64,000 nucleotides of DNA from Ascidiimonas sp046199005 (GCA_046199005.1 CP176050.1:3472001-3536000), one strand, 5' to 3'; positions 15,763-25,114 are shown, counted from the first letter of the stretch. Numbers and translations: made by a program. Notes: a model not told the origin generated them from the sequence alone.

Positions 15763-17091
15763 CTATCGCATCTTTCCCATCATCTGCATTAGCTTTTTAC
15801 CTCCGCCCCCTTGCATCATTTTCATCATCTTGCTCATTTGGTCGAATTGCTTCAACAACTGATTTACCTCTTGAATAGTTCTGCCACTTCCCTTAGCGAT
15901 TCGCTTTTTTCTGCTGGCATTTAACACCGAGGGAGTAGCTCTTTCATCCGGGGTCATCGAATGTATGATCGCCTCTACGTGCTTGAATGCATCATCTTCA
16001 ATTTCAACACCTTTCATGGCTTTAGAAGCGCCGGGTATCATTCCAACAAGGTCCTTCATATTCCCCATTTTCTTTACCTGCTGAATCTGATTTAAGAAGT
16101 CGTCAAATCCAAATTGATTCTTAGCGATCTTCTTCTGTAACTTTCGAGCTTCTTCCTCATCAAATTGTTCCTGTGCTCTTTCTACAAGAGATACGACATC
16201 TCCCATCCCCAGAATTCGATCGGCCATTCTGGACGGATAGAACACATCTATCGCTTCCATTTTTTCACCGGTACCGATGAACTTTATGGGTTTATCAACA
16301 ACGGTTTTAATAGATAATGCCGCCCCTCCTCGGGTGTCACCATCCAGTTTGGTAAGGATCACCCCGTCAAAGTTAAGAATCTCATTAAACGCCTTTGCCG
16401 TATTCACAGCGTCCTGACCTGTCATCGCATCTACGACGAACAAGGTTTCCTGAGGAGTAATCGCTTTATGAATGCTGGCGATCTCTTTCATCATGGCATC
16501 ATCAACAGCCAAACGCCCTGCGGTATCAATGATCACCGCGTTAAAGCCATTCGCTTTTGCATGTGCAATCGCATTTTTTGAAATAGCTACAGGATCATTA
16601 TTCTCGCGTTCAGAATAAACCTCTACGTCTATTTGATCTCCCACCACATGTAACTGGTCGATCGCTGCAGGACGGTAAACGTCGCAGGCCACCAATAAGG
16701 GATTCTTAGATTTTTTAGTTTTTAAATAATTTGCCAGTTTCCCAGAAAAGGTAGTTTTACCCGAACCTTGCAAACCAGACATTAGAATTACCGTCGGATT
16801 TCCCGAAAGATTAATGCCTGCCGCATCACCTCCCATCAATTCGGCCAGCTCATCTTTAACAAGCTTTACCATTAATTGACCGGGCTGTAAACTTGTCAAT
16901 ACATTTTGACCCAGTGCCTTTTCTTTCACCTTGTTGGTGAATTCTTTGGCTATTTTAAAATTCACATCGGCATCCAATAATGCTCTGCGAACTTCTTTGA
17001 GCGTCTCCGCTACGTTAATTTCAGTAATCTGTCCATGCCCTTTCAGAACATGAAGAGCTTTATCCAGCTTTTCGCTTAAATTATCAAACAT
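15763..17091 (-). CDS. ffh: Signal recognition particle protein Ffh
   Basis: A 442-residue SRP54 GTPase that binds 4.5S RNA and signal peptides and docks ribosomes to FtsY at the inner membrane. N domain about 1-90; GTPase domain with G1 GLQGSGKT (106-113), the DVYRPAAIDQL, DTAGRL and TKLDGD motifs; then a methionine-rich M domain ending QMSKMMKMMQGGGGKKLMQM. Length and order are standard. A TAAATTTG -7 element (17143-17136) lies 45 bp upstream. Confidence 0.95.
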   Translation of the reverse strand: MFDNLSEKLDKALHVLKGHGQITEINVAETLKEVRRALLDADVNFKIAKEFTNKVKEKALGQNVLTSLQPGQLMVKLVKDELAELMGGDAAGINLSGNPTVILMSGLQGSGKTTFSGKLANYLKTKKSKNPLLVACDVYRPAAIDQLHVVGDQIDVEVYSERENNDPVAISKNAIAHAKANGFNAVIIDTAGRLAVDDAMMKEIASIHKAITPQETLFVVDAMTGQDAVNTAKAFNEILNFDGVILTKLDGDTRGGAALSIKTVVDKPIKFIGTGEKMEAIDVFYPSRMADRILGMGDVVSLVERAQEQFDEEEARKLQKKIAKNQFGFDDFLNQIQQVKKMGNMKDLVGMIPGASKAMKGVEIEDDAFKHVEAIIHSMTPDERATPSVLNASRKKRIAKGSGRTIQEVNQLLKQFDQMSKMMKMMQGGGGKKLMQMMGKMR

Positions 17092-17135
17092 AATCCTAAC
17101 ACATTTTTTTTGAAATACCTATGAAAAGGCAATTG

Positions 17136-17143
17136 CAAATTTA
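17136..17143 (-). promoter_or_regulatory. -7 element of ffh
   Basis: On the minus strand TAAATTTG followed by CAATTG matches TAnnTTTG. No good -33 TTG is seen at 19-21 bp. Confidence 0.4.
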
Positions 17144-17221
17144 AAGATTTGAGATGGATTGAAGAAGTTTATTTTAAGTGTCTTACGCGTTGATAAAATT
17201 ACGACCTTTTTTTCAGAATTT

Positions 17222-17325
17222 AAAGTAAACTACCTCATGGCAAGCCCCTGAGGCACTTGCTTGAAACAAACGTTCAATATTTAAGCAAGCCTCGGGGTAC
17301 AAGACCCTTTGGCGGTGCCAACAAA
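17222..17325. repeat. Dispersed ~104-bp repeat, copy 2, with long hairpin
   Basis: Collinear with copy 1 at 8793-8895. This copy contains a 15-bp imperfect stem: CCCC, GAGG and CTTGCTT (17245-17262, with T and CA bulges) pair with AAGCAAG, CCTC and GGGG (17283-17297) around a 20-nt loop. The right end GGCGGTGCCAACAAA abuts the terminator at 17327. It lies between ffh and the lipoprotein gene and is non-coding. Confidence 0.7.
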
Positions 17326-17326
17326 A

Positions 17327-17352
17327 AAACCGTCTCTATGAGGAGACGGTTT
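17327..17352 (-). terminator. Terminator of the repeat lipoprotein gene
   Basis: AAACCGTCTC and GAGACGGTTT form a perfect 10-bp stem with a 6-nt loop, followed on the minus strand by a T run. It lies 65 bp past the stop of the lipoprotein gene. Confidence 0.8.
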
Positions 17353-17417
17353 GGCAGTTGTCTTTATTTTGCCCTAAAAAACACTGCAACCTAATAAAAC
17401 ATCATTTATATTTTTAA

Positions 17418-19151
17418 TTATATATTCTCTAATACGAGGGTTTTGGGATTACCGCTTCCGGTACTCTCTAAAGTTATTTCTATAGCTGAAACACTCGTAA
17501 CTCGCCATCTGGCATTGATATTTTCTACTGGCGAAGTATTTCCAAAATTTAGTTCTACGATCACCTGCGGATTGCTCACGTAACTGAGCCAACTTCCATT
17601 CGTATTAGCGTTGCCATCGTTTGCCTGGACTAATCCGTTATCAGCAAAAGAAAACGTATAATTATCAAAAATCGAAGTTTCGTCTGATCCGTTTACCTGA
17701 TATGATTTTACACTCCAGTTTTGTGTTTTCAGTAAGGATTGTACATTCTGAAGATCGGTATTGGCTTCATTCTCATCAATCTTATTAATTGTGAGTCTTT
17801 TGTCCATACCTTTAACCAATCGTATCTCATTCTCTTCCAGTATTTCTACATCCCACGCCTGACTTAAAGACGGCCTACCCGGAAAAGTAATTCTCAATAT
17901 TTCCTTATTCTCATTAGCGATCAGTTGCCACTCTCCTTCTTCTTCAACGCCATTTACTCTGAGGCTCGCAACACCTAATTCTTTAAAGTCCAATGGAATA
18001 CCTATATAATCACTTTCATCCTGAGGATTAGGGGTATCCAGAACACCAATTGACCATACTTTTTCACGAATAATGTTTCCGGATGTCTGAGCACCTTCAC
18101 ATTCTTTTTCCAATTCAATGTAACTTCCGGTCGAAGAAAATATATATATGGTATTTTGATCTACTTTGTTCACATTCCATTGCAAAGTGAATTCAACAAC
18201 ATCTCCCATGTCAAGGTCTACAAAACTACCTTCTTCGGTAAAACGGGTACTCCAAGTACCATCTATTCCAATTATCTGACTCGGATTAAGAATTGTTATA
18301 CTACCGTCGGTTCTGAATTCTACTGTCCAGCTTACAAAAGCCTGTGGTGTCCCATTTCGCTTGAATCGGGAAATTCTCCAGATACACTCGGTGAGCAAGG
18401 CTTCCAGTTCTCCATCTGCAAAATCATCATCATTGAAATTATTATCGTCATCCTCATCGCAATCTTCTTCAGCCCCAATTATGGCGGTCGTAAGCTGCTG
18501 ATTAGAATTAACAGCGATATCTGCTCCTTCATGAGAGATTAAGGATACTGGATAATCCAGACTAATTACCTCTTCTACACTTACACCGTTCATAAAAACA
18601 AAGAGGTCACGATCGTTTCGTATTTGCACCTGGTTTGTAATCTCTGAAACCGTGTTGAAAATAAAAAAGGTAAGCGGATAAACGAAATCGATACATTCAT
18701 TATCGTTATCCAAGCCTCCTTCTACACAATTATTACCCAACGTCTCCAGTTCTGCATCATTAGCGACTGTAATCACCTGATGCGCGTCATTAATAACTGT
18801 TATGGGATATGCGATTTCCAGTATGTCTTCGTCTTCTATGTCAGCATCAAAGATTCCTTCAATCACCGCCATATCATTAACGCTAAGTACCTCGACAGTC
18901 ACCGAATTAGCCGTCACTGTAACCGGATATACAATAGATAGGCAACTGGCACCATCTATAATATTGTCTAAAGATCCATCTAAACGCCCCACCTGAACGA
19001 TCGCCTGCGCAGTTGAGGAGCCCACTTCAATTCGTTCTCCCGGCGCACCGGGTTCCGGACTCACTACATCAACCTCATTTTGACAGGCTGTTAACATCAA
19101 AACCAATAAACTTAAAATGCTGGAAATTTGTCTCATATATGGGGCCATCAT
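17418..19151 (-). CDS. Large repeat-built lipoprotein divergent from the ECF sigma gene
   Basis: A 577-residue predicted lipoprotein (signal peptide with lipobox MLTAC; the start may be the in-frame ATG at 19136, MRQISS). Residues about 60-230 contain four diverged ~50-residue units, each with a YP(V/I/L)(T/S) core preceded by a hydrophobic strand (SIVYPVTV, EIAYPITV, DFVYPLTF, SLDYPVSL). After an Asp/Asn-rich linker come three ~100-residue lipocalin-like units (starting near ECIWRISRFK, EKVWSIGVLD and TQNWSVKSYQ). No enzymatic motif is visible. It is divergent from the sigma factor gene across 107 bp and carries the same promoter motif as the fecR/receptor operon, so it is probably a surface or envelope partner of that system. 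Confidence 0.75.
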   Translation of the reverse strand: MMAPYMRQISSILSLLVLMLTACQNEVDVVSPEPGAPGERIEVGSSTAQAIVQVGRLDGSLDNIIDGASCLSIVYPVTVTANSVTVEVLSVNDMAVIEGIFDADIEDEDILEIAYPITVINDAHQVITVANDAELETLGNNCVEGGLDNDNECIDFVYPLTFFIFNTVSEITNQVQIRNDRDLFVFMNGVSVEEVISLDYPVSLISHEGADIAVNSNQQLTTAIIGAEEDCDEDDDNNFNDDDFADGELEALLTECIWRISRFKRNGTPQAFVSWTVEFRTDGSITILNPSQIIGIDGTWSTRFTEEGSFVDLDMGDVVEFTLQWNVNKVDQNTIYIFSSTGSYIELEKECEGAQTSGNIIREKVWSIGVLDTPNPQDESDYIGIPLDFKELGVASLRVNGVEEEGEWQLIANENKEILRITFPGRPSLSQAWDVEILEENEIRLVKGMDKRLTINKIDENEANTDLQNVQSLLKTQNWSVKSYQVNGSDETSIFDNYTFSFADNGLVQANDGNANTNGSWLSYVSNPQVIVELNFGNTSPVENINARWRVTSVSAIEITLESTGSGNPKTLVLENI

Positions 19152-19178
19152 GAACCTATAATTTTTGATTCTTACCTA

Positions 19179-19210
19179 TATAACAGTGCAATATTAAAAA
19201 ACCCTACCTT
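19179..19210 (-). promoter_or_regulatory. ECF-type promoter motif, copy 2 (lipoprotein gene)
   Basis: On the minus strand AAGGTAGGGT (19210-19201), 15 bp, TGTTATA (19185-19179), 28 bp before the first ATG of the lipoprotein gene. Confidence 0.65.
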
Positions 19211-19239
19211 GATAACTAACTTTTTTTTAAATACATTTG
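19209..19239 (+). promoter_or_regulatory. Vegetative-type promoter of the ECF sigma gene
   Basis: TTG (19209-19211), 20 bp, TACATTTG (19232-19239) matches the main sigma-factor consensus. Its TTG overlaps the edge of the opposing ECF-type motif, so the two divergent promoters share bases. The predicted leader is about 15 nt. Confidence 0.55.
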
Positions 19240-19258
19240 TTTTTTATACCCCCCACTT

Positions 19259-19771
19259 ATGAAAGAAGGAACAGAGCATGTTTGCGCTGAACCGGTTTAT
19301 CAAAAGATATTCAGGGAGCATGCTAAAAATCTTCGGAATTTTATCTACTATAAATGTGGAGATGCAGATAAGGCAGCTGACATTGTTCAGGAAGCCTTTG
19401 TAAAACTGTGGCAAAAATGTAGCACCGTTCCACCTGAAAAAGCCAAGTCTTTTCTGTTTACAGTAGCAAATAATCTCTTTTTAAATGATGTAGCCCATCA
19501 AAAGGTAGTGCTCAACTATCAGTCCGGAGACCATAAAAGTAGTACGAATGAAAATCCGGAATACTTAATGGAGTTGCAGCAATTTGACGATAAACTTCAA
19601 AAAGCCATTAATAATTTGAGTGAGGCACAGCGGGAAGCTTTTCTGATGAACCGGATAGATGGCAAAAAATATGCAGAAATTGCCGAGTTGTTAAACATCT
19701 CTGTAAAGGCTGTAGAGAAGAGAATTCATGGGGCTTTGAAATCTTTACGAGAAGATTTAATAAAAATTTAG
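19259..19771 (+). CDS. ECF RNA polymerase sigma factor (FecI-like)
   Basis: A 170-residue group IV sigma factor with only regions 2 and 4. Region 2 spans about 20-85 (LRNFIYYKCGDADKAADIVQ and EAFVKLWQ); region 4 about 110-165, with the helix-turn-helix GKKYAEIAELLNISVKAVEK. It should direct RNA polymerase to a small regulon and is held inactive by the FecR-type anti-sigma encoded next. A 55-bp gap follows that contains the candidate target promoter of this factor, so sigma is made from a basal promoter while the downstream genes are switched. Confidence 0.9.
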   Translation: MKEGTEHVCAEPVYQKIFREHAKNLRNFIYYKCGDADKAADIVQEAFVKLWQKCSTVPPEKAKSFLFTVANNLFLNDVAHQKVVLNYQSGDHKSSTNENPEYLMELQQFDDKLQKAINNLSEAQREAFLMNRIDGKKYAEIAELLNISVKAVEKRIHGALKSLREDLIKI

Positions 19772-19777
19772 GATTTT

Positions 19778-19809
19778 AAGGTAGGGTAAATTATCTTTCA
19801 ACTGTTATA
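19778..19809 (+). promoter_or_regulatory. ECF-type promoter motif, copy 3 (fecR/receptor operon)
   Basis: AAGGTAGGGT (19778-19787), 15 bp, TGTTATA (19803-19809), starting 6 bp after the sigma stop codon and ending 17 bp before the fecR ATG. Spacing is identical to copies 1 and 2. Confidence 0.65.
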
Positions 19810-19826
19810 CTAACAAAGACAGCATT

Positions 19827-20738
19827 ATGAACAACGAGAACTACTTAGCAAAATGGCTCTCCGGCGATCTTAGCGAAACGGAGTTAAAAGCATTTCAGCA
19901 GCGACCTGAATATCAGGAATACGCGAGAATTGCAGCACATACTAAAAACTGGAAAGCCCCAGGTTACGATGTTTCAGAACAACTAGCGTTGTTACAAAAG
20001 AAAACAAATAATGCTGAACATAAAGAAGTAAAAGTGATCAAAATGAATCCTGTGAAGCAATGGCTAAGAATTGCTGCTGCAGTTGTTTTGATCTTTGGAG
20101 CCACTTATTTCATGATGCGCGACACCCAGGTGACCACAGATTTTGCCCAAACAGAAACTGTGATCTTACCGGATGAATCTGAAGTAATTATTAATGCTGG
20201 TTCTGAGATTAGTTATAACAAACTCAGCTGGAACAGTGAGCGTTCTGTATCGCTTGACGGAGAAGCCTATTTTAAAGTTGAAAAAGGGCAAACTTTTGAT
20301 GTAGTGACAGATCAGGGAATCGTTTCAGTACTCGGTACACAGTTCAACGTAAAAGACCGAGACAATTTCTTTGAAGTTGTTTGTTACGAAGGATTGGTAA
20401 AAGTAACCCATGAACTTAAAGAAGTTTTACTCCAACCCGGAGAAAGCTTTAAAGTAGTTTATGGTTCTTTTGAGGAAGAGAGCAGGTTAAAAACGGCGGC
20501 TCCTTCCTGGTTACAAAAAGAAAGCACCTTTAAAAGTGTACCGCTACACATGGTATTCAATGAATTGGAAAGACAATTCAATGTGAAAATTAAGGGCATC
20601 GATGCAGATGACAAACAACTTTTCACAGGTGGTTTTAAACACGATGACCTTCAAAAGGCACTTCAAACGGTTTGCATACCACTTAACCTTTCGTTTAACC
20701 TAAATAATGATGGTACTGTAACCATTGACACCCCTTAA
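19827..20738 (+). CDS. FecR-family anti-sigma factor
   Basis: A 303-residue single-pass inner-membrane protein. The short cytoplasmic N-terminal part (about 1-70) would bind the sigma factor. The transmembrane helix WLRIAAAVVLIFGATYFMM is at about 70-90, followed by a periplasmic FecR domain (QTETVILPDESEVIINAGSE to about 210) and a C-terminal DUF4974-type domain (LHMVFNELERQFNVKIKG onward). By analogy with FecR it receives a signal from the STN domain of the outer-membrane receptor encoded next. Its last 14 bp overlap the receptor gene, indicating translational coupling. Confidence 0.9.
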   Translation: MNNENYLAKWLSGDLSETELKAFQQRPEYQEYARIAAHTKNWKAPGYDVSEQLALLQKKTNNAEHKEVKVIKMNPVKQWLRIAAAVVLIFGATYFMMRDTQVTTDFAQTETVILPDESEVIINAGSEISYNKLSWNSERSVSLDGEAYFKVEKGQTFDVVTDQGIVSVLGTQFNVKDRDNFFEVVCYEGLVKVTHELKEVLLQPGESFKVVYGSFEEESRLKTAAPSWLQKESTFKSVPLHMVFNELERQFNVKIKGIDADDKQLFTGGFKHDDLQKALQTVCIPLNLSFNLNNDGTVTIDTP

Positions 20739-23283
20739 AACAAGGCGTCCTGGTTATTTAATTAGCATTGCTTTCTTATTGTTATCCCTGAATGCTTTCG
20801 CGCAGCAAACAGTTGACATAAAGATAAGCTTAAGGGACGCCTTTATCCAAATAGAAAATTCTTTTGATGTAAAATTTTCTTATCCGGATGCTATTGTAGA
20901 AGGAATACGTATTAAAAATGTTCCTGAATTAACTACTATTGAAGAGGCACTCAACTTCCTAAGAGCAGAAACAGACCTCAACTATACCCTGCTTGACGAG
21001 CGTTTTATTGCAGTTACCAGCACCAATGAGATCAAACGGATTTGTGGGATCCTTAAAAACATTTCAACCAACGAACTACTAGTCGGTGCCTCAATCACTA
21101 TATCTGACGTTGACAAAGGAACTACTTCTGATGAAACAGGGGCTTTTTCTCTTAATGATCTGGCTTCGGATGCCATTATTAAAATTTCTTTCGTAGGTTA
21201 CGAGACCGCAGAACTCACGGCTAAAGAATTAAATGCAGAAAATGGATGTTCTTCCGTATTTCTTATTCCTTATGTTCAAGAACTCGAAGAAGTAGTCGTA
21301 ATGAATATTCTGGCTCGCGGAATCAGTGAACGGCTTGATGGATCGATCGAATTGGCACCAGAAGAGTTCGGGATTCTCCCAGGTCTGTCAGAACCCGATG
21401 TTTTACAAACCATTCAGGCATTACCAGGTATCGAAAGTGTAAACGAAACCATTTCAAATATAAACATTCGCGGAGGTACACATGATCAAAATCTCATCTT
21501 ATGGGATGGTATTAAAATGTATCACACAGGTCACTTTTTCGGATTAATATCTGCTTTTAATCCTTACCTAACTAAAAAGGTCTCAGTAGTAAAAAATGGT
21601 ACCAGTGCCTATTATAATGACGGAGTTTCCAGTTTGGTGAGTATGGAAACTAATGACCAGGTTGCCTCTGAGTTTTCCGGTGGTGCTGGTTTCAATCTGA
21701 TAAGTGCTGATGCTTTTGCCAGAATTCCAATCAGTAAGAAACTATCAGCACAGGTATCTGCAAGAAGGTCGGTAACCGATTACTTTAACACCCCTACTTT
21801 TGAAAGGTTCTTCGAAAGATCTTTTCAGGATACTGAGATCAGAAATACAACAAATCCGGATGATACCGAAGCTAATCAGATCACCGGAAACGAAAATTTT
21901 TTCTTCTATGATTTTGCTGCAAAATTGTTATTTGATGCTTCCGATAAAGATCAATTTCGGTTAAGTGCGATCAACGTGAATAACAGGCTTACCTACGATG
22001 AATTTAGTAGTGAACGCAATGAAACAAGAACGAGTAGCCTTGATCAAAATAATCTGGGATTAGGTGGCAGGTGGCTGCACTACTGGAGCCCTAGATTTAC
22101 TACCATTGTTTCGGGATATTTAAGCAAGTACAATATTGAAGCTATCAATAATGATGTAGATACACAGCAGCGTTTACGGCAAGAAAATCAAGTCCTGGAG
22201 ACAGGAGGTAAAATTACTTCTATCACTCAGATCAAAGACAGCATTGTTTTAAAGAGCGGATATCAGTTTTATGAAGTAGGCGTAACTAATGGCGTCGAAG
22301 TAGATAATCCTGATTTTTTTTCCAACAGAAGAGGAGTATTGAGAAATCATGCGTTATTTTCTGAAGCTACCTGGCAAGGAACTAAGACGTTTTTACGTGC
22401 GGGAGTACGGGTCAATTACATACCAAAATTTACCAGATGGATCCCGGAACCCCGCATCAATTTTCGGCACGAATTCAATCAGGGCTGGTCTATCAAAGCT
22501 TTAGGAGAATTTAAAAGTCAATACGTCTCACAGGTAATTGATCTTCAGGAAGACTTCCTGGGTATTGATAAACGCCGATGGATAATCGCCAACGAAGAAG
22601 ACACTCCTGTAATTACCAGCAAACAGGTTTCCGGAGGGTTTCAATATAAAAAGAAAGGCTGGTTGGTTAGTGCAGAAGCTTATTTTAAGGATGTAGACGA
22701 CATTTCAAGCAGAAGCCAGGGCTTTCAGGATCAGAATCAGGGTATCAATACTACAGGTGGTTATCGGGTAAGCGGTACCGAACTCCTCATAAACAAGCGA
22801 ACTAGTAAGTACAGTATCTGGTTTACTTATACCCTTGCAAAAAATGACTATACTTTTGATGATCTTAACCCTTCTACTTTTCCCAACAGTTCAGATATAA
22901 GACACTCGCTCAGTTTTGCAGGTTCTTATACCTATAAAAAATTACGTTTGTCTCTGGGGCTTAATTATCGAAGTGGTACTGCCTTCACACTTCCAGACTC
23001 AGGCGACCCTGTTAATGAAGATGTGGTACCTTTTGAAATTAATTATGCCATGCCTAACGGTGCCAATCTGGAAGATTATATACGAGGTGATGTATCTGCT
23101 ATCTATGATTTTAAGCTTACTAAAAAAACCCCTGCATCTCTAGGGGTATCTGTGCTTAATATATTAAACCGAAAAAACCTGATTAATTCATATTTTAGAC
23201 TTGACGAGAATAATGAATTACAACGAGTAGACAGCAGATCTCTGGGTATTACACCTAACCTTAGCTTTCGGGTAAACTTCTAG
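20725..23283 (+). CDS. TonB-dependent transducer/receptor with STN domain
   Basis: An 852-residue outer-membrane receptor. A signal peptide ending FAQQ precedes an STN signalling domain (about 28-100), a carboxypeptidase-regulatory-like beta domain (about 103-190), a plug domain (ETISNINIRGGTHDQNLILW region) and a 22-strand-type barrel ending in aromatic FRVNF. STN-containing receptors signal to FecR-type anti-sigma proteins on ligand binding. The only usable start is a TTG at 20725: an in-frame TAA lies at 20719-20721, and a signal peptide follows. The ligand is unknown and no SusD-like partner is present. Confidence 0.88.
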   Translation: MTPLKTRRPGYLISIAFLLLSLNAFAQQTVDIKISLRDAFIQIENSFDVKFSYPDAIVEGIRIKNVPELTTIEEALNFLRAETDLNYTLLDERFIAVTSTNEIKRICGILKNISTNELLVGASITISDVDKGTTSDETGAFSLNDLASDAIIKISFVGYETAELTAKELNAENGCSSVFLIPYVQELEEVVVMNILARGISERLDGSIELAPEEFGILPGLSEPDVLQTIQALPGIESVNETISNINIRGGTHDQNLILWDGIKMYHTGHFFGLISAFNPYLTKKVSVVKNGTSAYYNDGVSSLVSMETNDQVASEFSGGAGFNLISADAFARIPISKKLSAQVSARRSVTDYFNTPTFERFFERSFQDTEIRNTTNPDDTEANQITGNENFFFYDFAAKLLFDASDKDQFRLSAINVNNRLTYDEFSSERNETRTSSLDQNNLGLGGRWLHYWSPRFTTIVSGYLSKYNIEAINNDVDTQQRLRQENQVLETGGKITSITQIKDSIVLKSGYQFYEVGVTNGVEVDNPDFFSNRRGVLRNHALFSEATWQGTKTFLRAGVRVNYIPKFTRWIPEPRINFRHEFNQGWSIKALGEFKSQYVSQVIDLQEDFLGIDKRRWIIANEEDTPVITSKQVSGGFQYKKKGWLVSAEAYFKDVDDISSRSQGFQDQNQGINTTGGYRVSGTELLINKRTSKYSIWFTYTLAKNDYTFDDLNPSTFPNSSDIRHSLSFAGSYTYKKLRLSLGLNYRSGTAFTLPDSGDPVNEDVVPFEINYAMPNGANLEDYIRGDVSAIYDFKLTKKTPASLGVSVLNILNRKNLINSYFRLDENNELQRVDSRSLGITPNLSFRVNF

Positions 23284-23301
23284 TGACTTAAAGCCTGTTT
23301 G

Positions 23302-25083
23302 TTACATCTGATCAGGAACGTCAATACCAAGCAAGGCAAATGCCGATTTGATTACAGCGCCTACTTTGGCCGATAACTTAACACGAAAAGCTATTTCCTC
23401 TTCTGTATCGGCCCCTAGAATTGATACATTTTGATAAAACGAATTAAACTCTTTTACAAGATCATACACGTAATTGGCAATTAAGGCGGGACTATAGCTT
23501 TCTGCTGCCTGCTGAATGATCTCAGGAAATAACTGCAACTGTTTTAATAATTCTTTCTCTTTAAGCTGCAATTGATAGGTAGGAGCTACAGGTTCGGAAA
23601 GTGATTGTGTTGCTTTTCGAACAATCGATTGTATTCTGGCGTAGGTATATTGAATAAACGGACCTGTATTTCCCTGAAAATCTACAGATTCTTCCGGATT
23701 GAACAAAATACGCTTGCGCGGATCTACTTTTAAAATGTAATATTTCAAAGCTCCGAGACCGATAGTCTTGTAAAGTTCCTTTTTTTCTTTCTCCGAAAAA
23801 CCATCCAGTTTTCCTAATTCCGTTGAGATAGCTTCCGCTGTGTTCGTCATATCTTCCAAAAGATCGTCTGCATCTACGACGGTACCCTCTCGACTTTTCA
23901 TTTTCCCTGAAGGAAGGTCTACCATCCCATAACTCAGATGGTGAAGCTTTTCTGCCCATTCAAATCCGAGTTTCTTAAGTATCAAAAACAATACTTTAAA
24001 ATGATAATCCTGTTCATTTCCAACAGTATAAACCATTCCTCCAATATCCGGATGATCTTTTACTCGTTGAATGGCCGTTCCTATATCCTGTGTCATATAC
24101 ACCGCAGTACCATCTGCCCGTAACACTATTTTTTCATCCAAGCCTTCATCCGTCAGGTCTATCCAAACGCTTCCATCGTCTTTACGGTAAAATACCCCTT
24201 TCTCAAGTCCGTCTGCCACCACATCTTTCCCCAATAGATAGGTGTTACTTTCATAATAGTAAGAATCGAAATCGACGCCAATATTTCTATACGTTTGTTC
24301 AAAACCATTGTATACCCATTGGTTCATTTCTTTCCAGAGACTTACCACTTCCTCATCACCAGCTTCCCACTTTCGAAGCATTTCCTGGGCTTCCAACAGA
24401 ATAGGTGCTTTTTTCTCAGCATCCTTTTCCTCCATTCCTTCTGCCACCAGGGCTGCCACCTCTGCTTTGTATTCTTTATCGAACTTTACGTAATAATCTC
24501 CAACCAGTTTATCTCCTTTAATATCTAACGACTGCGGGGTGTCGCCTTTTCCAAAGCGCTTCCATGCGAGCATAGACTTACAGATATGAATACCACGATC
24601 GTTGATGATCTGCGTTTTGTAGACTTTTTTACCGCTTGCTTTTAAGATTTCGGCAACCGAATATCCCAAAAGAATATTTCGGATATGCCCCAAATGCAAT
24701 GGTTTATTAGTGTTTGGTGATGAATACTCTACCATGATCGCTTTGGCGGAAGCATCAGCATCAACCAGTCCGTATTTGGAGTTCTCTAGAATCGTATTAA
24801 AAGATTCTATATAAACAGAATTGGCAATTATAATATTCAGAAAACCTTTTACCACATTAAAACCTGAAACTTCATCCAGTTCCTTCTCAAGATATTCGCC
24901 GATCTCCTCCCCTATTTTTTGAGGATTTCCCTTCAAAAGTCGAAGCATCGGAAATACGACCACTGTAATATCACCTTCAAAATCCTTTCGAGTAGCTTGA
25001 AACTCTACACTTTCAAGTGTAACACTCCATATAGATGCCACCGCTTCCTTCACCTTTGCGTCGAGTAACTGCTGAATATTCAT
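23302..25083 (-). CDS. argS: Arginyl-tRNA synthetase
   Basis: A 593-residue class I aminoacyl-tRNA synthetase. An N-terminal tRNA-binding domain (about 1-110) precedes the catalytic domain with the HIGH-type motif HLGH at 130-133 in NTNKPLHLGHIRN and a KMSKS-like GKMKSREGTVV. The C-terminal helical anticodon-binding domain has FIQYTYARIQSIVRKA. All hallmarks and the length are normal. A perfect TATCTTTG -7 element lies 32 bp upstream. It converges on the receptor gene with 18 bp between stops. Confidence 0.95.
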   Translation of the reverse strand: MNIQQLLDAKVKEAVASIWSVTLESVEFQATRKDFEGDITVVVFPMLRLLKGNPQKIGEEIGEYLEKELDEVSGFNVVKGFLNIIIANSVYIESFNTILENSKYGLVDADASAKAIMVEYSSPNTNKPLHLGHIRNILLGYSVAEILKASGKKVYKTQIINDRGIHICKSMLAWKRFGKGDTPQSLDIKGDKLVGDYYVKFDKEYKAEVAALVAEGMEEKDAEKKAPILLEAQEMLRKWEAGDEEVVSLWKEMNQWVYNGFEQTYRNIGVDFDSYYYESNTYLLGKDVVADGLEKGVFYRKDDGSVWIDLTDEGLDEKIVLRADGTAVYMTQDIGTAIQRVKDHPDIGGMVYTVGNEQDYHFKVLFLILKKLGFEWAEKLHHLSYGMVDLPSGKMKSREGTVVDADDLLEDMTNTAEAISTELGKLDGFSEKEKKELYKTIGLGALKYYILKVDPRKRILFNPEESVDFQGNTGPFIQYTYARIQSIVRKATQSLSEPVAPTYQLQLKEKELLKQLQLFPEIIQQAAESYSPALIANYVYDLVKEFNSFYQNVSILGADTEEEIAFRVKLSAKVGAVIKSAFALLGIDVPDQM

Positions 25084-25114
25084 TATTGTAAATTTATCTT
25101 AGCTATAAAGGCTG

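Noticed and set aside
23561..23959. 132-codon open frame inside argS on the same strand in another phase
   Set aside because: It lies wholly within a perfect arginyl-tRNA synthetase gene and is a phase shadow of it.
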